Below are positions 1 to 11,546 of a stretch of DNA of 64,000 nt, one piece after another. The stretch's first letter is position 1. Every line of letters starts with the position of its first letter. The notes beneath the pieces were generated by a model, which was not told where the DNA came from, made no database searches, and saw only the letters and a list, made by a program, of their open reading frames with translations. Both the position numbers and the translations under genes were made by a program. The DNA is from Pholiota molesta (taxonomy: Eukaryota > Basidiomycota > Agaricomycetes > Agaricales > Strophariaceae), in contig JACGCK010000010.1 of the NCBI GenBank assembly GCA_014925825.1, positions 124,001 to 188,000 on the forward strand, read 5' to 3'.

Positions 1-10
1 AGTACGGCTT

Positions 11-545
11 CTGGTGGGACACCGAGCCATCGAGATATCGTCCCCCCGCGGCGCGGTCTTCGGCGTCAAGTACACCAGGCGCCGTTCCGCAGGGCGATGC
101 AGCCGTGCCGTGAGCGCGCGGACGCGGCGCGGAGCTGGGTCCCGCTGGAGCCAACGAGGCGCGCCGCACGCGCAGCTGCAGCGGGCAGCGCGCCGTGCGT
201 GCATGATGCGCGGATTCCCATTCCCCCCTCTGCGGTGCGCGGCCGGGAGGCGCGTGACGGCGCCGGACCCCGCCGTTTTGAATATCGCGCTACTACGGCT
301 GCGGGTGGGACGCCAAGCCATCGCGATACCACGCCCCTCGCCGCCGTCTTAGGCGCCGAGTACAACGGCGCCCGTGCCGCAGGGGGATGTGGACGCCTTG
401 GCCTTGCACGCGAATGGGGCGTGAAGCAGGGCCCCGCCGCGGTGCGCGATGCGCCGCGCGCGCAGCTGCAGTGGGCAGCGCGCCGTGCGTGCATGATGCG
501 TGGATTCCCGGTGCGGTGGACAGCGCGTGACGGCGCCCGACGGGG
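11..545. repeat. GC-rich tandem repeat, two units of about 290 bp
   Basis: Unit 1 (about 11-275) and unit 2 (about 302-545) share long stretches, for example the segment around 171-218 recurring at 462-509 with two or three mismatches. The offset is 290-291 bp. Very high GC leaves all frames open, so the long ORFs here are not evidence of genes. Confidence 0.75.
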
Positions 546-1985
546 TTGGCGGATGTCGTTCAGCGGTGCGATGTGGCCGGCACGGGCGATGGGGGCGGCA
601 TGGGATGGGCGTGTTGATGGAGTGGGGGGCGTTGCTTCGGGAGAGGCGCTGCGGGTGGGAGAATGCCGGCAGGGGAGAACGGTCTGTTCGCGGAAGAGAG
701 TGCGTTAGCGAAGGTGGGTTGGGAAGGTGGGTAACCGTGGGTTGAAACGGTGAGGCTTACAGGGAAAAGAATTTGAGCAACGTTTTTATGCATTTCCCCG
801 TTTGACCGTAAAGACCCGGGGACTCCATTGTGCAAGAATTCCGACGAGCGACAGCTAGTCAATCCGTTCAGACAGTTAGGCACGAGGGAACGAATGTTAC
901 GCACGCTGGCTGGCAGATGGGGACAGCGAAGAAACGCGCTACAGTCAGGGAGTCGAGGAAGCGGGGCAGACTGGATGAGGGATAGGTGAAGTACGTGCCG
1001 TAGAGCAACCATCATGCGTAGGCGCCCGCGGAGGCGTGCATTCGTTAGGTAGAAAGGGTGTGCATAGCTACGAGATAAAAGCAAGGAGCTAATTAGCCTA
1101 ATCTGCCCTTGAAACCGATGCGGTAGGTGGCGAGAGAAAGCGGAAGGCTTTAGATGGATACTGGACGTACCTAGGGAAGGCGGGTTATGGCGAACGTCGT
1201 AGATGGCGCGGCAACTGGTGGCTTGATCGATATGAGAGTGAACGATGTGTGTCGCGAGCAGGAGGGATGTAGGCATCATGTAGCGTATAACGGGATCTCG
1301 CACGCGTGTTCTTAGGCGCCATGTATCGGCGAATGTAGATAATGTAGATAAGAGCTAAGTGCTGTGTGCATTGAATAAGGTATCGTTGACGGGTGAACAA
1401 TCTTGAATGAAAGTGGGCCGCAGAAAGAGCGATGACAGGTTGTGTTGCGGGGCAAGCTAGGGGTCACTTTGTCAGCAATTCACACGGGAAGTGTGCTTGG
1501 CTCACCACGCTCTGCCTTCGACGTTCCTTCACGAAACAACTAGCAGTCCTCTGGATCAATGACCTTCGCCTCTCGCCCACCTTTGACCCGAAGACTGCTC
1601 TGCGACGTCCTTCGAACTTCCAACCGGACTCGTCCAACGCACCTGCCAGGGTCAAGTTCACTCGTATACCCTGACGACCGTCTACTGGCCTCCTTCACAC
1701 ATCGTCCAACACACGCGGCCAGGACCACACTCGCTTGATCCAACCTGCCAAGTTCTTGACTGTATATGCCTTCCGCTGCATCGCTACCGCTCCCCCGCTC
1801 ATTTAGGATAGCAATCCGCTGACCGAGTCGATGCTCGCACGACGCTCGCCTTAGGATCCATATCTTGTCTGTCAGGCAGTAACGCCTCGCCATGCCTACC
1901 AAGGTACGTGCACCTTGGGCAGTATTTTCCGATGCTCATGCTCATCCATTCATTCTACAGTCGCGCCGTTGCTAATACCTACTAC
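546..1985. other. no gene recognised
   Basis: Both strands were read. The ORFs here (including one of about 247 codons at 560-1303 minus) have no recognisable motif, no splice-supported extension and random-looking composition. Nothing else can be supported. Confidence 0.5.
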
Positions 1986-1989
1986 ACGG

Positions 1990-4338
1990 ATGCTGCGAAG
2001 CAACGTTTGGGCCGATGCGTAGCTGCTCTAAGCACCGGTAAGTTTTAAGTTTCATCCTCCCTCGTCCGTCCAAGCGATCTCTCCTGCCGTTAGATACGCT
2101 GGCGCTAACCTCCTCGTTTTCGTTTACTCAGCCCACTTCCGCTTGCGGACGCACCATCCACATATCTTCGGTTCCTCGCTAGTCATCCCGACATTATGCC
2201 GTCGAAGTCGCCGCTGTCAAGCTTGTTAGCATAGACGAAAGCCGTGGGATGGTCTGACATGTATCAAGCGCTACATAGTACGTCCCATCTGCTTCTATCT
2301 CTCCCCTCCATTGGCATGACCTGTCTTCCCGCAGCCCCAGGGCGCCGAGTCCGACGAGAACCACCCAACACCCGATGCCCTCGCTCGCACTGGCCATGCT
2401 TGCGCGTCTTTGTCGGCGGCCGATTGCTTCATGCATTCCTGGGGTGAACGTGTCTTTCGTTGCATGGCCGCTAGGCTTTGTTCTTCGCTCAGTTTGCGAT
2501 AGCAATCAACCTCCCGCGCCAACGACTGTGCCTGGAAAGTACGCGTGGCGTGTCCGATATCTCCCATTGCTTGTATTTATCCGTGCACCCTGCAGTTGAG
2601 CGATCACGGACTGCAAGTCTGCGGCCGATGCTTGCGTCAATTCGGTGTTCTGTCGACGACTTCTGTCTTGGCGTCGTTTTTACCTGCTGTACCGGGGCTG
2701 CGAATAAATGTACGGGCTTATGCGTGGAGCAGCTTTGTGCACCGGTAAGTTTCGGTTTCGTTCTCTCACCTCTGTCCATTCTACCTGTCCTCTCGTCGGA
2801 TATGGTATCACCCACCTAATATTTCCATTTATCCAGGCAATTCCATACTTGACGACTGAGCGCCGTTCTTTCTTCAGGTCTTCGCCACGTCTATTCGGCT
2901 GTGGATTGGGCGTGCTACTGCTACCGCTCCTGTATATCGATCTGAGCGTCTCCCGTCTGTTTCCTGTCCGCGTCCTCTGGTTGCTTTTTGGTGGATAGGC
3001 GTCGCCCTTCTTTCTACCTGCCCGTCGTGGAATGCCGACCGAATGTTGATCGTTCTGGTTTGCAGAGTCGGCTTCGTACCATTCCCTAGTGGGTGAAGGG
3101 ATATTTGAACTTTGAGTCGCCTTGAACATATCGAATGTGTGCTCGGCGGAAAGGACTCATGACTTGGACCAAGGCGTGGTCCGTTATCTATCGCCCTTCC
3201 GTACGTTCAACCGGGGGTCTGACAGGCTGGAATCCCGTTAGAATACACTGTCGCCAAGTATTTGAGAAAGTGTCGCGTCTCTTCGGCTGCGGATTGGGCG
3301 TGCTAACGCTAGCGCTTCTGTATATCGATCTGAGCGCCTCCCGTCTGTGTCCTGCCTGCGTTGTCCAGTTGATTTTTGGTGGATAGGCGCCCACGATTGG
3401 ATGTTGATCATCCGGGGCTGCAGAGGCCGGCTTCGACGTCCGTACCATCCCCTAGTAAGAGAAGAGACATCTGAACTTTGAGTCGCCTTGAACATATCGA
3501 ATGTGTGCTCGGCGGAAATGACTCATGGCTTGGACTAAGGGTTGGTCCGTTATTATCGCCCTTCCGTACGTTCAACCGGGGTCTGATGGGCTGGAATCCT
3601 GTTAGAATACACTGTCACCAAGTATTTGAGAAAGTGGTACGCGTTGCGTGGCCGATACCTCCCATTCCGTGTATTTATCCGTGCACCCTGCAGTCGAGTG
3701 ATTGCTGACGGCATCGTTGCACCCATCGAATCTGCGACCGACGCTCGTGTCAATTTGATGTTGTTGTACCGGGGCTGCGGAAAAACGTACGGGCATATGC
3801 ACGGAACAGCACTGCGCACCAGTAAGTTTTGGTTTCGTCCTCCCGCTCCGTGCACTCTATCTGTCCTTTCAGTGGTGACGGTAGCGCTCACCTCGTCTAT
3901 TCCATTTACGCAGGCAATTCCATGCTTGCGGATCGAGCGTTGTGGCTTCGTCAGATCTTCTCCACGTCTTTTTGGCTGTGGATTCGGCGTGCTACCGCTA
4001 GCGCTTCTGTATATCGATCTGAGCGCCTCCCGTCTGTTTCCTGCCTGCGTTGTCCAGTTGATTTTTGGTGGATAGACGCCCACGATTGAATGTTGATCAT
4101 CCGGGGCTGCAGAGGCCGGCTTAGATGTTTGTACCATCCCCTAGTAAAAGAACGAACATCTGAACTTTTAGTCGCCTTGAACATATCAAATGTGTGCTCG
4201 GCGAAAATGACTCATGACTTGGACTAAGGGTTGGTCCAAGGTTGGTCCGTTATTATCGCCCTTCCGTACGTTCAGCCGGGGTCTGATGGGCTGGAATCCT
4301 GTTAGAACACACTGTCGCCAAGGATTTGAAAAAGTGTA
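1990..4338. repeat. P/Q repeat cluster (layout P'-P-Q-Q-P-Q)
   Basis: Block P (2536-2892 and 3635-3969) and block Q (2893-3272, 3275-3634 and 3970-4338) recur as direct, 80-95% similar copies. A more diverged P-like stretch lies near 1990-2150. Each P block contains a GTAAGT-like donor and a CAG acceptor, so the unit may descend from a transcribed, spliced gene or non-coding RNA, but no conserved reading frame runs across copies. The copies are imperfect, which suggests old, stepwise unequal exchange. Confidence 0.75.
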
Positions 4339-4566
4339 CTTATTGGTGTGTGTGTGAGAGAGACCGTGAGACGGATGTGGTGTGCATATGCACAGGTGCA
4401 TTTTCTTCGAGCATATGCTGGAATGTGCTGGTTATATAAGTACCCAAGAAGAAATAGATTGGCCATATCTTCCACGATATTCAGTGATAACAATTTCCAG
4501 GTCATAAAAACACAATTTTCAATCTATATTAATACAACTCCTTGCATGTGCGTAGTGCACGACAAC
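4339..4566. other. short intergenic stretch with GT/GA microsatellite
   Basis: A (GT)n(GA)n run lies near 4346-4363. Otherwise this is AT-rich 3' flank of the minus-strand NACHT gene. Confidence 0.4.
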
Positions 4567-6689
4567 CTAAGTTACTCGCTCCAGAATTTGCTTGATACGG
4601 GCCGCGAGGTCAGGGAATTTCTCTTCTACATACAGTTTTCCACCTCCATGAAGTGAGGGCCAGTACTTTGCGTATTCTGCTGCAAATGTGTCTATGACAT
4701 GGCAATATACTTCACCCTGGTCACTGAAATCCTGTGATAGGACAGCATCAGTATGTGGAGTACAAATATGGCTTGTGGTCGGCATACCAGTTGTTTCAAG
4801 CATTGAAGGATAGAGGGAATATTACCCCCACTTTTGTTAAGAAAGGTTATGTTGTAGAATGTGCATTTGAAGTTCATGAATGCACTATGAAGTCGCTCCG
4901 ATGCTTTGGCCTTTTCAAGGAGCTTTCGGATTACCCACAAATAGGTCCCTCCCTGGTTTATCGCAGCCCGCATATGTTCGTCTGACCGGTGCGGATCCAA
5001 TAAAATTGGAGGACGCCTCTCGAGGAACCTGCATAATAGCTTTGTCCTGTATTCATCGAGGTCGATGTGATATTGTTCAGAACGGGTTTTGTCGACGAGG
5101 AAGTCAGGGAGTGATGCATGGAGGAATTTTAGCAAAGGGGGGTCGCATAGGATGACAGCCGTCAGAGAGATCTAGCTCGCCGGGGTCAAGCAGAAAGGCA
5201 TGTTGAATATACCCAGAAAGATTCATTTCACTAGTAATCACAAATGCAATAATTTCGAGGACCTTGCCAAGCTCTTCGACCTGCGAGAAGATATGTTGAT
5301 AGAGTGCATCCAGATGTGCGAATGGATTCTGCGAAGATGGATCCCGTAAACGGATACCGCGGATGACTTCAAGTTGACGGGCCGGATTGGCGCGTGGGGA
5401 TGATAGGTACTTGATCACGACAGATGCGAAGATAAATTGACCAGATGACTTGGATACAATTTCCTTGACAGATGAAGCAGGTGGCCAATTGATGGGGAGG
5501 TAGTGTTTGAGCAGATGAGTCTCCTTTATATCACGGAATTTGTCGGCAAGATAGCGTCGTATGTCGTCTGAGGTTTGCTCGATATCTGAATTGTCGAGAG
5601 GGAGTGTTTTCAGAATCTTGCTAATGGGCTTCTGTACAAATTCAGCCTCGATTTGAGGCTCACGCCGACTGGAAATGAGAAATACGACTGGGATGGCTCC
5701 GCTACTCGAGATACTGCCCAGTGCCTTGATCAAGTCGGCTTGAACATTTCTATCATTACATTCATCGAGACCATCAATGAAAACCACCAATAGTCGTTGC
5801 AAATGTGGAGGTAGGCGAAGAAGAGGTTGGATGATGAGATATTGGATTTGAGATTCCAGAGATTGGTCGAAGATGAGCGGATCGCGGTCAATGAGTAGAA
5901 TGATATCACGCTCGATTTCAGGGATGGCACGGATGAGCTGATACACGAGTGTTGCCACCAAGGGCGCAATAGTATTTCGACTCGAGTCCCCTCTGAAAAA
6001 GAAAAAGGTAGCAATGACGATGGCCGCTTGAGCGCATCGTTCCGCGAGCGACTGCATGAGCGCAGATTTCCCTGCTCCCGCAGCGCCATTCAGCCACAGC
6101 AGCCACTGTTCGCGATCTTCTGATTGCGTGATCCAATCGTAGACCTCCTGCATGATGGCCACACGCGTGTCTGGATGGCACCGGGGTGGGTCGATGCGCT
6201 GGGCGGAATTATGGAAAGCAGCGGGAGCGACGCGCTCCTGTAGATATTCGAAGGCCTTGGCTATGGGTACATTAGTAAATATTTCGTCCTACGTAGAGCG
6301 GTACTCACGTCGAGCGTTGTTTACATGATTTATCACGCTTTCAGCTTGCGTGAAGTGTCCTCCAGAGATCACAATGTTTCCATGGAACATTGGCATTGGC
6401 GCAGTATCGGTAGGTGGGTTCGGCTTTTGGGATTTCGCGTCAGCTACTGGCACCGTGTATCTCTAAGTATTGGCAGATCATTGCCCTCTCGACTCACGTT
6501 AGACGTTTCGACGTCGGTGTCTACTGTTTGTGTCGATTTCTTGTTGTCGGAAACCTTTCGACGACCGCGTTTGGCGCTCCGCTTAGCCGCAACGCTTGCC
6601 GCCTCCACGACTCCACCTTGGCCTTTCGATGGAGCCCGGGAATTCCTACTGGACTTCGCCTTCGATTTCTGCGACGATGCGGGCTTCAT
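4567..6689 (-). pseudogene. NACHT protein, copy 1 (frameshifted)
   Basis: A NACHT P-loop NTPase of the STAND/NLR type. Four exons can be read: 6498-6689 (basic, Ser/Lys-rich start, MKPASS), 6309-6462 (MFHGN..ISGGHF motif), 4788-6260 and 4567-4731. Introns are 6463-6497, 6261-6308 and 4732-4787. The main exon carries the conserved FHNSAQRIDPPRCHP block, the P-loop GAAGAGKS, Walker B LLVVFIDGLDEC and an SSRREPQ sensor. Near 5160-5175 the frame breaks: compared with copies 3 and 4, about 15 nt are missing and the register shifts by one, so translation would end soon after. A second in-frame loss of about 15 nt follows. Past the break the C-terminal homology (LKFLHASLPDF onward) resumes in another frame to a stop at 4567. 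It is therefore either a recent pseudogene or a truncated NACHT-only protein. The 56-nt last intron is not a multiple of three, so it must be spliced to reach the last exon. Confidence 0.85.
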
Positions 6690-9430
6690 GACAGTGGGGG
6701 ATAAGGATGGAGTGGTGGGTGACAAGTATCGACGAGAGAGAACGTTATTGATGTATCTCACCATCCACGTTGCAGCCACATTGCTGTACGTCGGATTAAT
6801 CTGGTTTCTATTGAACTTCTAATAAATGCGGTGTACATGCAGTGTACATGCCATAGGTCGAACCGAGCGGTCTAAACATGTAATACTAAAAGCACCGCAT
6901 TGGCACTGCCAGCCTGAGGTATGCACATATACACGTAGACGTGTGCTATGGTGTGCTATGGTGCGCGCTTGTTGGACATGCGCATCGCCATTGCCTATTT
7001 CCCGTTGTCATCGTAGCTGGGTACGAAGCAGTCTAGCAGTGGATGCCGACATGATATTTTTTATACGTCGTCGGGGGCATTCAGTGAGTTGGGAAAGAAG
7101 CCTGAAGCTTACGCAGAGCTGTAGTAATATTTTCAATATTGCAGTCTTCCATCAACCTGAACGCAAATACACGCCGCTCGCCTATCTACCACATCCACGT
7201 TCTCCGCAGCTCCATTCCCTCGATTCCTCACCGAGCTCTATCCTTTGATCCAACCGGGTTTCGACCGCACATCTCCCGAGCTCTCTTCATTGCAGCAGAA
7301 GGTACTGACAAATCTCGACTACCTTCTCCCTTTTCGCGAACACGGGCCCTCTCATCGACGCATCCTCATCTCTCCGTGCGGCCCCTTTCCGAGGCAGCAT
7401 GACAATCGCGTTCAGCGACCTCATCTTCCGCGAATCACCGTCGATACGCCTGCACTGAAAACCACCGAGCGTTCGATGTGTATCGAAGACAGTCTTGCGC
7501 CGCACGCCGCGCGCGGTCGCGTTGGCGCGGGCGCAGAGGCGTAGGCGTTCGCGGGTGCTGCCTGCGGGTCCGCACAGCAAGGTGATTTAAGAGGGGAGTG
7601 TGGTTGGAGCGGATGCGGACGGCAGCGTGAAGCACGGAGGATAAAGCGGTGGTAGGCGCACGGCGAACGACGCGATTACGGCGAACGGCGCGTGGAGAAC
7701 GACAGCATCTGCGAAACCACAGAGTCCCATCATATTCTGCCATGAAGGTATCACGCATATGGCAGGAGCACCAACGCACCAACAAGCACCAGCACCCGCC
7801 GTCATCGCGAACGCGCGCGCGCGCTTTGAGATACCGCCCACGTATACGTGCCATGCGGTGCGTGCTGCGCGGATCGCGGATGGGACCTGCGGCGTCCACC
7901 ATCCCATCGGGAGCTGCGTCGATGCCGCGCGTGCGCGCGCCCGGGGGGCACGCCGGCGGTGCTGGAGCCTTACACGTCGATGGCGTAGTTTCCGTTTCCG
8001 CAGATACACCGGCGGGGAGGGCTGCGGGCGTGGAAGCGCCGGCTGGGCATGTACGTCCGTCGTCGTAGACGGGCGGTGGGGGCGGCGGCGGCGGCGGCGA
8101 GAAGGGCGATGGGCATGGTCGTGTACAGGTCTGAAGCCACACTGCGGCCCCCACGCTCGCGCTCGCGATGCCTCTCCAACGCTGAATCACACACCTTCCT
8201 TGTGGTGAGGCCCGCCGACTTTGATGCTCGACTGTGCATCGACCCCGCCAGCGGACTGTCGATATCAGCATATAGATACTTGTGAACGGATGGACCAGAG
8301 AAACACTTACCGTACGGATCGAAGCTCGAGCGCGGGCATGTTACGGATAGAGCGGCAGAGGTCGCGGACGCGCAGGGTGCGTACGGGCTACGCGGGCACA
8401 GCTGTACCGATGACCATGGTGGCTGTTGCACGGACTGCGGTGTTGCGCATGGAGCAGGCAGGTTCGTGCTCATTGCGACGGGGGAGTTGGGGCAGGTGCA
8501 GGAACGCGCTTTGCTCATCCTGTTCCGGGTGGCTCGCGATGATCCATGACGCGCGTTCGCTCATACGAGGGGCGCGGCAGGAGCACGGTGGGGGCGGTGG
8601 AGATGGCGTGTGAGCTGCATGACCAAGCTCCCTGCTCAGTCAATTGTATTCTTCCCAGCATCCATCGAGTCCATCGAACTTCGAAAAAGCGGCACGGAGG
8701 GTGGCGAAGGGATGGGCAACGCACACCACGCGTCGATGCGCTCTGTTCAATGAAATCAAACACCGCTTGAACCTTGCTCAAGGTCCGTGCGTTGGCGTCT
8801 GGAAGAGACGCGGAGCGGGAGCTTCCTCATTCCCAGGGAAGTCCCGGCCCGACCGATTCCGGCCACAGGACCGAACACGACCGAACACAACCCAGCAGAC
8901 CGAATTACACCGAATGCGAAGCACGTGAGCTCACATGATATGACGCACGGTGCGTTATCTCAACTCTGACTCTTGAGTTCAACGTCAATCCCACTCGCAC
9001 TCCCTATGCCCAGGCCCCACGGCGCCCACGACCGTCAAGAATAATGGCGACTCACGTGCATATCACCTGACATGCCGTTCGAACTTCGGCGTTCGGCGTT
9101 CGCGCCTTGTTCGCGCTGTCTCCTCCTAACTTACCTCCTTCATCTTCCCACCTGTCCTCTCTTCAATCCATAACAGTATTGGATGTTTGCTCATTATCAC
9201 TTCGTTCCTTAGGTATCCTTCCAGATGACCTGTTCATCTTGTGTTCATCGTAACTGGTGTCTCGTCGATCCCATCTAAGCACGGTACAACCCTATAATGC
9301 CGCGTATTCCGGTTATTGACTGGATTCTCTTTAGCTACTCACCGAATCCAATGGCTGTAGCAACGTTCACGTCCTCTCGCGTCAGATCATCGCGGCGAGT
9401 CCATCACAGATAACTGCCTTGCCATTGCCG
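6690..9430. other. gene-poor, GC-rich stretch
   Basis: From about 7480 to 8640 the DNA is very GC-rich with simple CG/GCG runs, which opens long spurious frames on both strands. Around 8860-8915 and 9070-9105 there are short degenerate runs based on CCGAACAC and GTTCGGC. No tRNA, no splice-supported gene and no recognisable domain was found. Confidence 0.45.
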
Positions 9431-11546
9431 TCAGGTACGTGTCTGTCACTTCTCGTTCTCCCTCCCGTTGCCCATATCGAACATTCGATCCATTGATTGG
9501 CCCATATGTCTCTAGTAGGCGATTTCTGATCCCACTTGCGTCTTTTCAGGTTCATTCCCTACTATGCACACCCTGCCCCTCTGGCGGCATTCTGTCATCC
9601 CAATCCTTACATTCCCCCTACCTACTGCTTCAACTGCTTCAGCGCCGAGTATGTATGCACTATGCACCTCCGCGGCTACCGTCAAAACACTGCCCATACA
9701 AGAGGCGGCAGCTCACTGCTTCTCGACTCGCCGATGGAAATTGTTGCGGTACGGAGCAGCAAATGGACAGGTCACGGCCAGAATTTCCAGGCGCCGCTCC
9801 CCCGAAAATCTGATTTGCTTTCAATGGTTTTTATGCGAAGGTCGATTGTGAACCGGAGCTGCTACTTACGCCTGGGCGATAGACACTATAGGGCCGAGAC
9901 GCTGACCCTCGCTGCCAGAATACGTTGGCCACTCAGTTATTTTCGCCTTCCGAAATCACTTATAATCTAAACGATATATGACAGCCACCAACCGCGCCGA
10001 CGCCATACAGATGACGAACCTCGTCGACTTTGTGTCGCCCTCCGAGAAAGCTGGCCAACGCATACGAGTCCCGTACAGGCGCGCACCAGCGAAGAAGGGG
10101 AGTTTATATCTGTGCCCATGAGATTCGCATCGGGGATGGTATGTAGCGACGCCCTCCGTATATCAATCTGTGAGCCACGCCGTTCATGCCAACTCTTGTC
10201 TGACGTATGGATGAATGATCAGTTGCTGCAATTGTCACTATCGATCGATGAGTGAATTGCTTTTGATGTTCAGATGGACTCGGATGTCCTCCGCCACTTT
10301 CCGTACGATCTCGCACTCTCCTAGCGCCACCGCCGTTGGCATGCACGCCCGCAGCCTGGTGTATATCAGCTGGCTGATGTCTTGTTTTTGTAATGTCTGT
10401 CAATGTTCACATCGGTGGAGATCAAGAGGAGACCAACTATTCTTATTTTCGTTCATCAATAGATAGGCACATCAGGTTGTCGAGCAGGTAAGCCTCCCGC
10501 TCATGTCAAAATCCGTATAAAGCGCGTCACATAAACTACTATTAGAAGCATGACTTGTAATAGAATTGGCCCCGTTCGAGCCATGCTAACAACAGCACTT
10601 CTCACCAATGATGCTGTGGCAATGGCAACCGCGTTAGCGGACTCTGTTGTTGGAACAAATTCTGTGAGCATTTTTTGTGCAAAAAAATCTCTACTCATTC
10701 GCCGCTTATCAGAGCCTTTTCAATTTCGATAACACGCGATATCCTCATACATTATTCCATCGCAATGTAGCCCGCGCGCGAAGTAAGTAGCCGGCACCAG
10801 GGACCTCGTCCTCTGCGAATCGCGATGCGCCTGATATCACAGGACACTGCCTCACCGAACCAATTACACCTGCAACCCTCGGGAGGTGCATCAACTTCTC
10901 TGGTGAGAACAGCTTTCTAGCCGGGGAGCTGCAGACTGTGGTGTGCCCCAGGGATTTGGGGCTTGGGGTCTGATTTCGCAGTTAGTAATGGACAGAGATT
11001 GTACGAATTTTCTATCTGCATTCCAACATTAATAGACTACTTATCTTTTGCGGACGCCCCACCTTAAACTACTGTTCTGGTGTCTCCTCTGGTAGTTTAC
11101 ATCTTGTTGAGGCTACATACCGATTCTCTTGTTGTACACGTTTCTGATATCTTCAGTTCCTCGACGTTTTGTCAATTTATCAAACCCACATAGCGGCATA
11201 CTCGACGTACACTGCCCTGCAGATCTTGTTCAACAGTATACCCAGGCCTCGCATAAACGATAACCCTGACTGTCTGATGTTGATTCGAGTGCGTATAAAC
11301 TTACCACTGCTCTCTCAGAATGGCGGGTTGATATCAACGTTGCTGAGAGGGTATTCAAAACCAAATTCTCTCATTATCCAACAGACTCCAGGTATCTGAA
11401 GTAAAGAAATTATACTTTTTTGTTATAATATATAGGAGCGTTATTAGTAAATTCAACGAAAGTAACATCTATGACCGGAGCTTTATACAAATAAACTACA
11501 TAGTGGCTTGAGATTGTTAATAGTGTTATCACATAGAACAGTCAAA
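9431..11546. other. intergenic, dispersed-repeat-like
   Basis: Around 9436-9900 the text resembles the low-complexity, splice-signal-dotted repeat DNA at 20000-22000 and 25500-26700. The rest is unique-looking and without a supportable ORF. Confidence 0.35.

Noticed and set aside
560..1303. 247-codon minus-strand ORF
   Set aside because: Composition looks random, no motif, no splice-supported extension.
4692..4803. Frameshift near the 3' end of NACHT copy 1
   Set aside because: Explained by a 56-nt intron (4732-4787) conserved in position in all four paralogues.
7435..8271. 278-codon minus-strand ORF and overlapping frames on both strands
   Set aside because: Very GC-rich DNA keeps several frames open at once; Arg/Ala/Pro-rich translations without domain.
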